Below, piece after piece: positions 53,266 through 62,289 of a DNA stretch of 64,000 bases. Each line of letters begins with the position of its first letter. Position 1 is the stretch's first letter. A model generated the notes under the pieces. The model searched no databases and had not been told where the DNA came from. It saw only the letters and a program-made list of their open reading frames with translations. A program made the translations under genes and the position numbers. The stretch comes from BCD1 sp965230565 (lineage in GTDB: Bacteria > Bacteroidota > Bacteroidia > Chitinophagales > Saprospiraceae). The stretch lies in contig CBDDLH010000005.1 in assembly GCA_965230565.1 (NCBI GenBank), forward strand, positions 191,205 to 255,204, in the 5' to 3' direction.

Positions 53266-55896
53266 TTAGGAACAATCCTTATCCACCTCCTGGAGGACGG
53301 CTTTTAGCATATCGGGATTTTTTATAATTGCCCCTAAGCGATCAGCTAGTCTGAGTTTTGCACCTGGTATCGGTTTTCCTGGAGAATATTTAGCACAATA
53401 GATTTCAAGACATTTTTTTAGTTCATCCAAATCTATTTCTGAACGTTTTAGCGCTCCCTGAATTCCTTTTACTTCCAATAAGCAGCTCATCAATTTACAA
53501 AAGCGGTCATTTTGTTTATTTGGATCATCTTTTGAGCTTGGTGGGGGATTATCACCACCTTTCCAAACAGCACCAGTAAGGCTTTGTTCCCTGGTGAAGC
53601 GTCTACTTCTAAAGGTTCTGCCCCTAGCTACGATTCGAAAATGATAAATTCCAGGTAAATTAGCATTTACAGTTGCTTCAAATATGCCGGGTTCAATTTC
53701 TGCCATAGACAGAATAGTCTCTGTATTATCAGGTCGCTTTAACTCCGCGCGGCAATTCGCACGAGCTGCAACAGGAACTCCATATTCTGTAAGTATAGCA
53801 CGGACAGTCATTTCTGCACCAGGTTCGTTGCTATTTTGAATGATCATGGCTTTCATTCGTAGATTAGAATAAGCATGAACATTAAAACTATAGTGGATGC
53901 CATGTGCGACAGCCCGGGCATGCATCTTTGGATAATTATCCAGTGCTGCAAGATATTTTCTATAATTCTTAGAATCTACTCTTATAATTGCATGCCATTG
54001 TCCGGCTTGCTCTTCAAATTTACCCAATGGGATAGGTAAACCCACTTTATAGTGTGCTACCTGGTTGCGCATTTCGAAAGATGCAACTGGATGCGCTCCT
54101 GCTACTGCTGGATTAATAATTTCCCCATTGGGAGATTCAAGTTCCCAGGAAATAGCATAAGGGGCCGGAGACAACAAAATTGCTTTAGCAGTAATATCCG
54201 TTTCATTTAGCCAAAAGGGAATTCGATGTTCTTGCCCTGGCCTGATAAAACCTTCAGGGTCTAGAACTATCTGGTTATTGGTAACACCTGCCAGTATTTG
54301 TTGGTAGTATTTTGCCAATCTAAAATACGCATCAGGTGAAAGATCCCCTGTCATTACCATGTATCCACGATTGCCATTGCAGAGTGTCTGTAGCGCTGCC
54401 GGATTAATAACTTCAGCTCTTCCGAGGCCAATAGCATAAATATGACCATTTAAAGAAGTAACTAAATCTGAGACATCAGAAATGTAGCGACGAGTATGAG
54501 GACCGTGGTCCTCTTCACCGTCAGTAAGCACAATCATTGCCTTTACATCATAGCCAGTTACCGGGTCGAGAATACCGTGTGCAAATGCTACGCCTTCGCC
54601 TATAGATGTCCAGCCATCTTCATTTGCAGAATAACTAGCTATAGCGCCATTTATGTTGAATTTTCCTGTTCCGGCGGCTGAAGTCATTCCAATACCAGGA
54701 TGTGCATCTTGGTCAAAGCTACAAACAGCCATCGCATGTTCGTCTTCAATAACATCTACAGCAGTAGGAGCTGAAAATTTTAGCACATCCTCTCTTGTGA
54801 TATCAGGAGCAATTCCTGAGTCATAATTCATGCTATTAGATTGATCTAATACCATCACAACAGCAGCACTAGGCCTACTAATGGTGTTACCACTCAAATT
54901 GACAAGGAACTCTTCCCCAGTTTCATCACACCGTATGGTGGCATTGCCTGTAGGACTGTCACCCTCATTTACGCCCAAATAGCTAAACCAGACCCGTGCC
55001 TTTGTATCAAGCATGGGGTCTGCTGTAACTGGTGAGACCATCAAGCCAAAGGTTTCGCTTACCGCTTTTCCATCCTCATTTGGGCCATCAATTACGGTAA
55101 AGTGAGCGGGTTCGCAGGCATTGAAGCTAAAGACAGCAGCACCAAGGCGTGTTTCACTTTCTGGAACATCAATAAAGTTGACTGTTGGTGTATCCAGGCT
55201 CACTTCAGGTTGATCCTGTATAAACCCAGCTGGGTATTGATATAAATTAATTATCCGATGATCAAGCACATCCGCTGGAGTAGTAGCTACAGATTGCATT
55301 GGATCGTTTAGTCCAAAACCAGCACCACTTGAAACAAAAGATGCTCCAGGATGAAGCAATTGCCATTGTGCCCAAAGCAGATCAATCCAACAATGATGGA
55401 GGTAAAATACAGGATCACCAGGAGAACCCAAATCTGCCATTACGCCTTCTACCCATCTATGGGGGGCGTTGTGAATAATGACTTCCAGGTCTACCCTAAA
55501 TCTATCATAAGTGTTTAAGTCAAGCGTGTCTTGAACTTGCTGTGGAGTTGGCAAGTCATCAGCACCAAGTGCCCGATTTAAGCCCCAGTCTTCATCAAAA
55601 GGCCCCAAGAAGTTATCTGCCCATAGTGGGCCATTAGTACTGGTATCGACGGTTGAATTCCAATAGGGGATAGAGATATCGGGATGATAAGTACGAAGAG
55701 CGTCTTCAAATCGCCAGAGAAAATCACGGTGCCAGGGTAAAAAGTGAGACGTACCATGAATGCCGGCGCCAAAGAAGGTTTCATGTTCGTTAGCGAATTG
55801 ATCAATTACACCTGTTGACTTCAAATGGTAAAGTGCCTGTACAAAGCGTTCGCGCTCAACGTTGTTGAGGTCAAGATAATTTTTTCGACAACGCAT
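53266..55896 (-). CDS. Tyrosinase domain fused to a von Willebrand factor A domain
   Basis: A protein of 876 residues joining a type-3 copper oxidase to an adhesion-like domain. The tyrosinase part (about 1-230) has the CuA His in ANEHETFFG and HGTSHFLPWHRDFLWRFED, and the CuB His in VIIHNAPHRW and PVFYLHHCWIDLLW. A middle beta domain follows, then a vWA domain (about 345-540) with an intact MIDAS, VMVLDQSNSMN, and IVLTDGEEDHGP. The rest is beta-rich and ends in a helical tail. No signal peptide is visible. Tyrosinases oxidise phenols to quinones; the vWA domain may bind a partner. It lies 6 bases after a small MelC1-like gene in the same operon. Confidence 0.9.
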   Translation of the reverse strand: MRCRKNYLDLNNVERERFVQALYHLKSTGVIDQFANEHETFFGAGIHGTSHFLPWHRDFLWRFEDALRTYHPDISIPYWNSTVDTSTNGPLWADNFLGPFDEDWGLNRALGADDLPTPQQVQDTLDLNTYDRFRVDLEVIIHNAPHRWVEGVMADLGSPGDPVFYLHHCWIDLLWAQWQLLHPGASFVSSGAGFGLNDPMQSVATTPADVLDHRIINLYQYPAGFIQDQPEVSLDTPTVNFIDVPESETRLGAAVFSFNACEPAHFTVIDGPNEDGKAVSETFGLMVSPVTADPMLDTKARVWFSYLGVNEGDSPTGNATIRCDETGEEFLVNLSGNTISRPSAAVVMVLDQSNSMNYDSGIAPDITREDVLKFSAPTAVDVIEDEHAMAVCSFDQDAHPGIGMTSAAGTGKFNINGAIASYSANEDGWTSIGEGVAFAHGILDPVTGYDVKAMIVLTDGEEDHGPHTRRYISDVSDLVTSLNGHIYAIGLGRAEVINPAALQTLCNGNRGYMVMTGDLSPDAYFRLAKYYQQILAGVTNNQIVLDPEGFIRPGQEHRIPFWLNETDITAKAILLSPAPYAISWELESPNGEIINPAVAGAHPVASFEMRNQVAHYKVGLPIPLGKFEEQAGQWHAIIRVDSKNYRKYLAALDNYPKMHARAVAHGIHYSFNVHAYSNLRMKAMIIQNSNEPGAEMTVRAILTEYGVPVAARANCRAELKRPDNTETILSMAEIEPGIFEATVNANLPGIYHFRIVARGRTFRSRRFTREQSLTGAVWKGGDNPPPSSKDDPNKQNDRFCKLMSCLLEVKGIQGALKRSEIDLDELKKCLEIYCAKYSPGKPIPGAKLRLADRLGAIIKNPDMLKAVLQEVDKDCS

Positions 55897-55902
55897 ATTA
55901 AA

Positions 55903-56151
55903 TTATTTTCCTTTGGTTTTAGAATGGGGTTTATTTTGGGACTCTTTAATTTTTGACTTTTGTTCGATAGACTTTTGAGCAAGAGCTATCAGATCATCGG
56001 CCCAATCATAGGCATTTCCATGTAAATAGTACTTTCCATTAGGTAATTGACCGTACTTTACTTCAATGTCATCAATAAATAACTTTTGAGAATCTTCAAT
56101 CTCTCGTAGTTCAATTTGATGACCTTTATACTGTTTCTTTTTGGTTTCCAT
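55903..56151 (-). CDS. Small protein upstream of the tyrosinase, MelC1/caddie-like candidate
   Basis: A protein of 82 residues ending 6 bases before the tyrosinase start. Its layout (KQYKGHQIELREIE, LFIDDIEVKYGQLPNG, YYLHGNAYDWADDLIALA) parallels the Streptomyces MelC1 caddie (Y-x-G-R/H-x-I, then IDG...LHVM...DG, NHYEPF, and a long helix). The MelC1 LHVM motif is not conserved. MelC1 holds tyrosinase and loads its copper. The small size, position and parallel layout suggest a copper-loading helper, which is inference. The C-terminus is a Lys/Ser-rich tail, and no signal is present. Confidence 0.7.
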   Translation of the reverse strand: METKKKQYKGHQIELREIEDSQKLFIDDIEVKYGQLPNGKYYLHGNAYDWADDLIALAQKSIEQKSKIKESQNKPHSKTKGK

Positions 56152-56244
56152 ATGGGATAGTGTTGTTATATTGAACTAATTGAATAATTACAGCCCTTCT
56201 CAAAATTAAGTACTTTAAGAAATATTGTAAACAAGCTGTTATTA

Positions 56245-56694
56245 TCAAAAAATGACATTTTTTTGCCAATTTATAACATCTGCCTCCAATTGATTCCGAA
56301 ACTGATGGGGTGTTTCTTTGAGTACTCTTTGAAAGGCTCTTATAAAGGTAGACGGGTATTTGAACCCGGTTTGTGATGCAATTTCATTAATGGATAATTC
56401 TGAATTAGTAAGCAAAGCAATAGCTTTTTTGAGTCGGAAGAGCAGTAAGAATTTCCCTGGGCTTATACCAGTATGTTTTTTTATTTTTCTATGGACCTGC
56501 ATTGGGCATGAGCATAATAACTGGCTCATCATTCTAATATCAAAATGATGCTCTTTATAGTTTTCTTCGAGGATTAGAATTAACCGATTGAGAAATGGCG
56601 TTAATTGGTGAGTGGTAAAATCATGGATTTGTACGGAGTATTCTGATATTGGCGTCAGAAGATTTGGTATTGGATTTGGGGGAAAACCAGCCAT
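56245..56694 (-). CDS. AraC-family DNA-binding protein
   Basis: A protein of 149 residues with a C-terminal AraC-type double helix-turn-helix (DIRMMSQLLCSCPMQVHRKI; FLLLFRLKKAIALLTNSEL; INEIASQTGFKYPSTFIRAF). It has only a short N-terminal part (about 45 residues) and no cupin or sensor domain, so it is either a stand-alone regulator or a truncated one. It probably controls the tyrosinase genes just downstream, with about 93 bases between. Confidence 0.87.
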   Translation of the reverse strand: MAGFPPNPIPNLLTPISEYSVQIHDFTTHQLTPFLNRLILILEENYKEHHFDIRMMSQLLCSCPMQVHRKIKKHTGISPGKFLLLFRLKKAIALLTNSELSINEIASQTGFKYPSTFIRAFQRVLKETPHQFRNQLEADVINWQKNVIF

Positions 56695-56869
56695 AATGAA
56701 TTGGGGTTAAGTTAACAATTGGCTGTTCTGTTTTATTTATTCAGGTTTCATCAAGTTAACCATTAATTATCAGACAATCAAGTTTTTATAAAAGTTGGAT
56801 AGCCAGATTAATTTTCCATGGCTAAAAAAACGCTTGTATTTTATGGTTTTATTTTCAAATTGGTCTGAT

Positions 56870-57030
56870 TAGTTTATTGGGTTGGCTTTGTTGACTTGTA
56901 ATTGTTTGATTGGGTTTATTTATTAGCTTAATTCTATTAGAGCTTAGTTGGTTTAGGGTTTAGGGAATGTAAAATGTCTATTGGGTGCAAGGTTGGTTTA
57001 GTTGATTAGGTTGTTTGAGTTGACTAGTTG
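56870..57030 (+). repeat. GT-rich degenerate repeat, fourth block
   Basis: Gene-free: GGTTGGCTTTGTTGACTTG, TTAGTTGGTTTAGGGTTTAG, GAATGTAAAATG and GTTGATTAGGTTG words. It lies at the right border of the copper island, next to the intact duplicated gene, as the third block lies next to the truncated one. Confidence 0.75.
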
Positions 57031-57031
57031 G

Positions 57032-57421
57032 TTAGAGCTCCGTTACTTCCGCTTCTGGGTAGAAGATATTTTGAACATCGGCTTTGAACTGTTCGGTATT
57101 GAAGTCGAGGTTTAACTCCGGGTATCGGTCGATACCTTTGAGGAAGAGTTGCTTCATCATATCGAGGGCTTCTTCGGGGGAGGCGGCCATGAATTGGTCG
57201 TAGTCCAGTTGGAGGCTTAGCCCGAGTGTATTGGTATCAGTTTCAAATTCAATATCTTCTGGATGGTTTCGGGGATTAGGCATGGCAGTGTAAAAGAAAA
57301 CAATATTCTTAACCGTGTCAGAATAATCAGTGGGGTCAAGTTCATCCACCAGTTTTTGAATAGCCTGATGATCGACTTTTTGTTCCGTTTCTTTTACAAC
57401 TGCCTTTGTGATAAATACCAT
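57032..57421 (-). CDS. Unrecognised 129-residue protein (intact copy)
   Basis: A soluble acidic protein: KLVDELDPTDYSDTVKNIVF, AMPNPRNHPEDIEFETDTN, LSLQLDYDQFMAASPEEALD, LDFNTEQFKADVQNIFYPE. No family recognised. It is coded 6 bases after the 185-residue membrane protein gene, in the same direction, so the pair is probably an operon. A truncated near-copy (about 95% identical) lies at 33703-34072; the two frame the copper island. It seems to be a gene of the mobile backbone rather than of the island. Confidence 0.72.
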   Translation of the reverse strand: MVFITKAVVKETEQKVDHQAIQKLVDELDPTDYSDTVKNIVFFYTAMPNPRNHPEDIEFETDTNTLGLSLQLDYDQFMAASPEEALDMMKQLFLKGIDRYPELNLDFNTEQFKADVQNIFYPEAEVTEL

Positions 57422-57427
57422 ATAGCC

Positions 57428-57985
57428 TTAATTAGTTGTTAGATTCATTGGCGGACGAATCAGGGGCACTTCGCGTTTAAGGTTCTCAGGAAGAATTACA
57501 TATTGATAAATCTTCTTCTTTTCTTCTACCAGGCACTCGTAGTAATTGCCTTCAAACTCTGTAATGTAATATACATGATTATCCTGATAAAAGTTCTTAG
57601 AATAACGTTTATCACCATTGGTACTCACTCCATAGCGCCAGATTTCACCTGCCTTTAAATAAATCTTTTCCTTTTTGTATTGTTGCATGCAAGTGCCACA
57701 GATGTAATAACCATCCTTGGAGGCTTTCAAAGCATACTGCTCCGCATTAGCTAGGCCATCGAGTTCTTTCTCCATTTTCTGGAGGTGCGATTCAGAAAAC
57801 TCATAGCCATCCTCCGTTTCGGTGACCCGTTCCTCGAAGGGTTTTCGGGCTTTGGTGATGGGATCTTTTCGATCGGAAAAGTAGACAGTTGCAAGAACTA
57901 TTACGACAACAATTAGGAGTATCCCTTTTAAGGTTTTGATAAAGGGAGTGTTGTGTCCACTATCGTGGATTCGATTGTGATTCAT
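57428..57985 (-). CDS. Unrecognised single-pass membrane protein
   Basis: A protein of 185 residues with one transmembrane segment near the N-terminus (LKGILLIVVVIVLATVYF) and a soluble part containing YYICGTCMQQYKKEKIYL, a Cys pair that may bind a metal or form a disulfide, and DNHVYYITEFEGNYYECLVE. The family is unknown. It is coded directly before the 129-residue gene. Confidence 0.7.
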   Translation of the reverse strand: MNHNRIHDSGHNTPFIKTLKGILLIVVVIVLATVYFSDRKDPITKARKPFEERVTETEDGYEFSESHLQKMEKELDGLANAEQYALKASKDGYYICGTCMQQYKKEKIYLKAGEIWRYGVSTNGDKRYSKNFYQDNHVYYITEFEGNYYECLVEEKKKIYQYVILPENLKREVPLIRPPMNLTTN

Positions 57986-58084
57986 ACCGTTTGGTTTTAA
58001 AAATGAATAAATAAGTAGCTGGTGATCTGTGGATCAGATCAGGGCTACATTTTTACGCATTGGGGTGCAAAGAGGAGAATGATG

Positions 58085-58160
58085 TTTGTTAGTAGGTTGA
58101 GTTAGTTTATTGGTTAGTTAGGTTGACTGAGTTGGTTGGGTTGATTAGGTGCATAGTTTA
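58085..58160 (+). repeat. GT-rich degenerate repeat, fifth block
   Basis: GGTTGAGTTAGTTTATTGG, GGTTGACTGAGTTGG and GGTTGATTAGGTGCAT words. Same class as the other blocks; gene-free. Confidence 0.75.
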
Positions 58161-58164
58161 CTCG

Positions 58165-58458
58165 TTACTTGAGTTTTGGTTTTTGATGATTGATTTTGGT
58201 TTCCATTTGCTTTTTGATAAAAGCGAAGGTTTTATCATCATATTGATCCTTTTGAGTCAGCTCAATGAATCGCCAAATAATTTCCGCTTCACAGGCAAAA
58301 GGGTTTTCTTTTAGCACATCATATCTAATTTTCTCTACAACAAAGTTGTAACCATCCAGGAAAAACTGCGCTTTGCGTTCATCCGACAATTGACTATACC
58401 ACTGCGCATAATTCAAATCAGCCTGATTGCTTTGATTAATTAAATCAGAAAAATCCAT
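58165..58458 (-). CDS. Unrecognised 97-residue protein
   Basis: A soluble protein, mostly helical: DFSDLINQSNQADLNYAQWY, FFLDGYNFVVEKIRYDVLKE, EIIWRFIELTQKDQYDDKT. No family recognised. The coding character is good (no rare features), and it lies in the mobile-element backbone between GT-rich repeat and the Uma2 gene. Confidence 0.6.
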   Translation of the reverse strand: MDFSDLINQSNQADLNYAQWYSQLSDERKAQFFLDGYNFVVEKIRYDVLKENPFACEAEIIWRFIELTQKDQYDDKTFAFIKKQMETKINHQKPKLK

Positions 58459-58510
58459 ATCGGGTTTTATTTAAGCGACTTGTCTAAAGATTCAAGTAAT
58501 TACAATCCAG

Positions 58511-59065
58511 TTACCCCAGGATTTGTGCGACTTTGAGATTAGATATAAGATTGGTGTTGATGGTATCCTGAGGCTTGTAAATAATTTGTTGGGTATAGCT
58601 TCCGTTTACAGGTTTGGAGTATATCTCGATGCAGGTTTCTTCGAGATTGACGATCCAGACTTCCGGGATATTAGCTTTGGCGTAAAGTGGAAGTTTAATT
58701 TGGCGATCTTTTTCAAGAGATGAATCAGAAACTTCAACGAGTAATAAAATTTCTTCTGCTTTAGGATGCCCTCCTTTGTAACCTTGATCTTTTAGTTTTG
58801 CAATCAAAACATCAGGTTCAGGCTCTGAATGGTCATTCAACGTAATGGGATTTTGTATTCTTACGATAGCTTTTTGGTAAAAATACATTACAAACCATTG
58901 TGTCAGCCTGTCAACACAGTCAGCATGAGAGCTATTAATCGGACTCATATTGAAGATTTCGCCATTAATTAATTCGACACGATCCTGATCAGTAAGAATA
59001 CCCACCTCTGCCATTTTGTGGTATTCAGCAACAGTCAATAATCGTTTAGAAGCAGAAATAGTCAT
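58511..59065 (-). CDS. Uma2-family (DUF820) putative endonuclease
   Basis: A protein of 184 residues of the PD-(D/E)xK superfamily. VELINGEIFNMSPINSSHAD, PEPDVLIAKLKDQGY, EILLLVEVSDSSLEKDRQIK and YAKANIPEVWIVNLEE are in the order and spacing of the Uma2/DUF820 fold. The Asp in EPDV and the Glu of LVEVSDSS with Lys of RQIK are the likely active-site residues. Members are widespread, often in many copies, and of uncertain function. Confidence 0.9.
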   Translation of the reverse strand: MTISASKRLLTVAEYHKMAEVGILTDQDRVELINGEIFNMSPINSSHADCVDRLTQWFVMYFYQKAIVRIQNPITLNDHSEPEPDVLIAKLKDQGYKGGHPKAEEILLLVEVSDSSLEKDRQIKLPLYAKANIPEVWIVNLEETCIEIYSKPVNGSYTQQIIYKPQDTINTNLISNLKVAQILG

Positions 59066-59241
59066 ATAGAATTAATTAATGTCAGTTACAAAGATACTTA
59101 ATTTAAAAGCTTTGTGCAGCAATAAATAGAATACAGAAATGAATCAGAAATCTAAATAATATATCAGATATAAAGATAATGAAAAGAAACAAAATATTGC
59201 ATAAGTATGCAATATTTTGTTTTAGCGCATTTTCCCCCCAA

Positions 59242-61455
59242 TCACTCCTTTTGCAGGAACAACAGGGTCTTGTTTGGCTTATCAAGCTGAACATAACCAG
59301 TGAGTTTTTCCTGTTGGATGATCTTCTTAATCAAGGCAATGGTATCTCTATGAAGTAGAGTAAAACGAACTTTAGTTTTAAGCACTTTAGCGTTTAGAAA
59401 TTCTGCAAGCACGATGTTATTTTCTTGCTGGCTGGCTAGCTTAATACCTGCTTTCACAAAATCGACTGTTTGACCAGAACCAAATTGAATGCTCTGGGGA
59501 ATCAGTTCTGAGAGTGGGGTAGAGGGAATGGCCTGGAATGTTTCCAGTAGGGTTTTCTCAGGCTTGGATAATTGATACTTAGGAAACAAAGCTTCCAGTT
59601 CAGATTTTCTGCCTTTAAGCTTATCAAGCATTTGAGCAGGCACATAGCTGGCATCCTTTGGCAATTTCACCCCTATGAGTCGTGCCAGTTTCTTTCCAAA
59701 CTTTTCTTCCTGTAAGCGTTCCAATAGTGCTGCTTCCTTTTCCCAATCAATACAAAGTAAGGGCAAATCAAAACAAAGCGCGTGCATTTTCTTTTGAAGT
59801 ACTTCCTGCTCCTTTGTCCAACCCTGCTTTCGCTTTTCGTGTTTAGATTCCAATTCTTGCAGATTAGCTTTTAGGTTTTCTTCTAGCATACTTTTAAAAT
59901 CCAATTGAGCATCCTTTCCCCACTGATCGAATACATCCCAATCAGGTCTGAAATCGTGGATGAGGTGCGCCAGTAGCAGTGCCAGGCAGGCTTTTTCCTG
60001 TCCATAAGCAGCAAAGCCCGCTTGAATAGCATTACTTGACCAAGCCTTAAAAGGTTTTTCCTCCGTTTCCTGAATCAACTGCCGAAAAGTATTTTGAGTA
60101 TCAGAATCAGAAGCGCGGAAAAAGAACTCAAAAGAGTGCAGGAAGTATTGCTGCATTAGACCAGGCAGAATGGGTGTGTAATCCTGATGAAGCAATTGCA
60201 ATGCCCAATTTTTGGCCGTTTCGATACGGGTGGACTTTTCCAATTTGAGTTTTTCAATGCCAAGTCTTGATGTTCTATTCTTTTGCTTCTGCACCTCTTT
60301 CTCAGGATGATGTACAGAACAGGCCGATTTTTGAGGGCAGACAAAATGGATTTGCCCCTTTTGCAGATCAGTAGCATCAAAATCAGGAATTCCGGCAATA
60401 GCATGAGAGCAAGCCCCCTGCTCCACAACAGCATAATAGCGTAGCTTGATTTGACCATTAGAAAGTTCTTCCTCTGCCGGATGCGTATTCCAATTCTTCT
60501 CAGCAGCCCCAAGCAGCACAAAAGGTTGTTGCTTTTCCGATAGTTCCGCTTGCAAGCGTTCATTTTGCAAAATAGCCTTAGCCTCGAAGCATTTAGACAG
60601 ATAGCAATAAGTATGCTGCTTTATAGTACCGCCCCAATCTTCTTCCTCCATAGTTTTCAGGTGCATACAGCCTGTGCAAGATGTAGTATTAAACTGCTCG
60701 ATAGCCAGGTCTTCATCATCAGGATTAAAAGGCGGATTATCAAAGCGAGTACGGAAGCGATTGAAGAAACCCAGAATGGTATCATCAGATTTCGGAGAAG
60801 GAGACTCAGAAAATTCCGCTGCCAGTGCCTGTTGGTGTAACTCCGAAAAGCCCAAAATCAAGTAGCCCTGATGCGGTTTAGACTTGTAGGCACGAATCAG
60901 GCCATTATTGAGAAAAGGATGCAAGTCAGGATGCAGTTTGAGTAAATCAATGCGCTCCGTGATATATTTCAGTCGATCTTTCTTGCGAATCAGATTAGCA
61001 GGAAAATTGATACAAGATAATAAGTCCGATTTAGTGCCCCCATTTTCAAGGAATCGTTGAAAACCAAAGCCATCCTCTGTGAAGTTGGTATTTTTCCGAT
61101 CCAGATTGAAGGTCATTTGCAGTGCCAGAAACTCCTTCAAGGAATCGACTTGGAAGTACTCAACGGGGATAGATGAAAACTGCTGCTTATCCTGAATCAA
61201 GCTAAGCGCAATGAGTCGGCGTTCTCCATCTAACAACAGTTGGTTGCCCGATTGACAAAGTTCTTGAAGTTGTGAATCAGAAAGTGCCTGATCAGAAAAC
61301 TGAGCGATACGAATCGGAGTGAGTAGTCCTTCTGACAAGATACGGTCAGCGAAAGCCTGAAGGTCTTTTTCAGATGAATCCAGTTGTCGGTAATTATAGC
61401 GAGGAATCAGGAGACAATCGGATAATTGGACTTGTTGATATGCTTTTGTTTTCAT
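59242..61455 (-). CDS. Large ParB-like protein with Cys clusters
   Basis: A protein of 737 residues. Residues 1-130 are a ParB/RepB N-terminal domain (PRYNYRQLDSSEKDLQAFAD; LLLDGERRLIALSLI with the ParB GERR motif). The middle has Cys clusters (SCTGCMHLKTMEEEDW...YCYLSKCFEAK; CPQKSACSVHHPEK) that may bind zinc. The C-terminal half is helical, rich in Lys/Glu/Leu. It is much longer than chromosomal ParB (about 300). The best guess is a mobile-element partition or regulation protein, possibly PRTRC-like. No parA lies in the window. Confidence 0.78.
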   Translation of the reverse strand: MKTKAYQQVQLSDCLLIPRYNYRQLDSSEKDLQAFADRILSEGLLTPIRIAQFSDQALSDSQLQELCQSGNQLLLDGERRLIALSLIQDKQQFSSIPVEYFQVDSLKEFLALQMTFNLDRKNTNFTEDGFGFQRFLENGGTKSDLLSCINFPANLIRKKDRLKYITERIDLLKLHPDLHPFLNNGLIRAYKSKPHQGYLILGFSELHQQALAAEFSESPSPKSDDTILGFFNRFRTRFDNPPFNPDDEDLAIEQFNTTSCTGCMHLKTMEEEDWGGTIKQHTYCYLSKCFEAKAILQNERLQAELSEKQQPFVLLGAAEKNWNTHPAEEELSNGQIKLRYYAVVEQGACSHAIAGIPDFDATDLQKGQIHFVCPQKSACSVHHPEKEVQKQKNRTSRLGIEKLKLEKSTRIETAKNWALQLLHQDYTPILPGLMQQYFLHSFEFFFRASDSDTQNTFRQLIQETEEKPFKAWSSNAIQAGFAAYGQEKACLALLLAHLIHDFRPDWDVFDQWGKDAQLDFKSMLEENLKANLQELESKHEKRKQGWTKEQEVLQKKMHALCFDLPLLCIDWEKEAALLERLQEEKFGKKLARLIGVKLPKDASYVPAQMLDKLKGRKSELEALFPKYQLSKPEKTLLETFQAIPSTPLSELIPQSIQFGSGQTVDFVKAGIKLASQQENNIVLAEFLNAKVLKTKVRFTLLHRDTIALIKKIIQQEKLTGYVQLDKPNKTLLFLQKE

Positions 61456-61459
61456 TTTA

Positions 61460-61535
61460 GTTGATTAAGATTATTGAGTTGAGTGGGTTGGGTGTCTGAG
61501 TTGATTAAGTTGATTAGTTGGTTTGGAATCCACGA
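61460..61535 (+). repeat. GT-rich degenerate repeat, sixth block
   Basis: GATTATTGAGTTGAGTGGG, GTCTGAGTTGATTAAG and TTGATTAGTTGGTTTGG words, directly upstream of the ParB-like gene. Same class as the other blocks. Confidence 0.75.
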
Positions 61536-61566
61536 CCAGAATCTGGTCATGGATTCCTGAATGGTT

Positions 61567-62197
61567 TTAAGCTTCCACGGCTTCGGCAGCTTCCTTACTA
61601 TCGCTGCTGGTTTCTGCTTCGGTGTTTTCACTTAATACCTGCTGGACAGGCGGAAAGAAATTCATTTGCAGACTGACTTCGGCATCTCCGGTGAAGGTTT
61701 CCTCTCTCCAGAGTTCGAGTTCGGAAGTGAGGGTTTGGAGCATATCTCTGGATTCCTGCGGGGAGTAGCTTGTAGGAGAAATCAGCAATGAAGTACTTGC
61801 TTTCGGCTACTTTATTGGTACGCTCGATAGGTTTAAGGGTCAGCTCCACATCACATAGGTTGGCTTCATCATAGTACATCTGCTCGATGGTTTTCATGAG
61901 TTGCTCGACGCTGTAACCGTGTACCAAAAGATTGCAAACCTGATTGGATTTATTGAGGAAGAAAAACTCTGCCCACTTTTTCTTACCCATGCCTAAAATA
62001 TCATCCTTAAAAAGTCGGTAGCCAATAGGGATGAAGCTAAAAGCTTGCGATTTCTTGGTTACGGGTGTCTCTCCATTGAGATTGATGATGCCACGACTGG
62101 CATCGAAGCGGTACTGCCTGGGGTGTCCTGGGAGGTACTTGATTTCTTGTTCTGGAATTTGGCTGATTTGGGAAATTTCTAATGCTTGTAATTTCAT
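61567..62197 (-). pseudogene. Unrecognised mobile-element protein, split by a frameshift
   Basis: The first part (from ATG at 62197: MKLQALEISQISQIPEQEIK, YLPGHPRQYRFDASRGIINL, FVLLVHGYSVE-like segment) breaks off near 61780. The second part continues in another frame (QESRDMLQTLTSELELWREE, GDAEVSLQMNFFPPVQQVL) to 61567. The joined protein would be about 210 residues. An upstream in-frame start at 62266 is less likely because it lies before a repeat-type spacer. No family recognised. The gene precedes the ParB-like gene by 112 bases, same strand, in the mobile backbone. Confidence 0.7.
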
Positions 62198-62289
62198 GAT
62201 TTGTGATTTATGAGGTTTTAAAAAAGATTCTTCTTTCCTTTTTGGCATTGCCCCAAAAAGGAACAAAAAGTGCTAGGTCTGCAAACTCT

